Shown piece after piece: positions 63,916 to 64,000 of a DNA stretch of 64,000 nt. Position numbers and translations under genes: made by a program. Each line of letters starts with the position of its first letter. Position 1 is the first letter of the stretch. The notes below the pieces were generated by a model that did no database searches, was not told where the DNA came from, and saw nothing but the letters and a program-made list of their open reading frames with translations. Origin of the DNA: Engraulis encrasicolus (taxonomy: Eukaryota; Chordata; Actinopteri; Clupeiformes; Engraulidae); the NCBI RefSeq assembly GCF_034702125.1, contig NC_085869.1:19449677-19513676 (forward strand), given 5' to 3'.

Positions 63916-64000
63916 TGTTAGCCCTGCCATGGCCATGCGGTAGGGCACTCGCCTGCCATGCGGCTGACCAGGGTTCGAATCCTGGCCCGGGTCCTTTGCC
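63916..64000 (+). mobile_element. tRNA-derived SINE head, cut by window end
   Basis: ATGCGGTAGGGCACTCGCC resembles a tRNA-Gly A-box arm and GGGTTCGAATCC is a perfect B box, followed by GGCCCGGGTCC. The acceptor stem does not pair cleanly, so a SINE is more likely than a functional tRNA. Confidence 0.6.

Noticed and set aside
63916..64000. Possible functional tRNA-Gly gene
   Set aside because: The B box is perfect but the acceptor stem does not pair and the sequence continues like a SINE.

Overview
This is vertebrate nuclear DNA, most likely from a ray-finned (teleost) fish. The evidence is one interrupted gene with GT-AG introns, an L2-like LINE with the fish-type tail (AAAGCGTCTGCCAAATG then ATGTA units), tRNA-derived SINEs, many small hAT-like and TTAA-flanked elements, and very long CA/GT and CT/GA microsatellites. 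There is no bacterial-style operon, no CRISPR array and no confident stand-alone RNA gene.

The only protein-coding host gene I can support is Lunapark (lnpk), on the + strand. Twelve coding exons between 14318 and 24088 join in frame to 448 codons plus a stop. The protein has an N-myristoylation-type start (MGAVVSRWR), an N-terminal coiled coil, two close membrane segments, a second coiled coil, a proline-rich linker, a C4 zinc finger and an acidic C-terminus. Lunapark sits at three-way junctions of the tubular endoplasmic reticulum. Its 3' UTR runs to a poly(A) signal at 25011-25016. Teleosts can carry two copies (lnpa, lnpb), and I cannot tell which this is.

Layout. 1-12.8 kb is repeat-rich upstream DNA: SINE fragments, a truncated L2 LINE (2.57-4.46 kb), a foldback element, a cluster of TTAA-flanked piggyBac-like elements (6.1-11.2 kb), a Tc1-like end and a 418-bp inverted-repeat element. 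12.9-14.3 kb is the likely promoter and 5' UTR region. 14.3-25.0 kb is lnpk, with repeats in its introns, including a fossil THAP-domain transposase start in intron 7. 25-64 kb contains no recognisable gene. It mixes unique, TAAT-rich DNA that looks like conserved regulatory sequence with transposons and, from 54 to 61.5 kb, exceptionally dense microsatellites.

In mammals LNPK lies beside EVX2-HOXD, its 5' end facing EVX2 and its 3' end facing a gene desert full of HOXD limb and genital enhancers. If that order holds here, evx2/hoxd lies beyond base 1 and 25-64 kb is part of the distal HoxD regulatory landscape. This is inferred from synteny; no enhancer was identified by sequence match. I found no novel multi-gene system. 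The most notable features are the lineage-specific 20-alanine tract in Lunapark, several structurally clean nested transposons with exact target duplications, and the candidate regulatory DNA.
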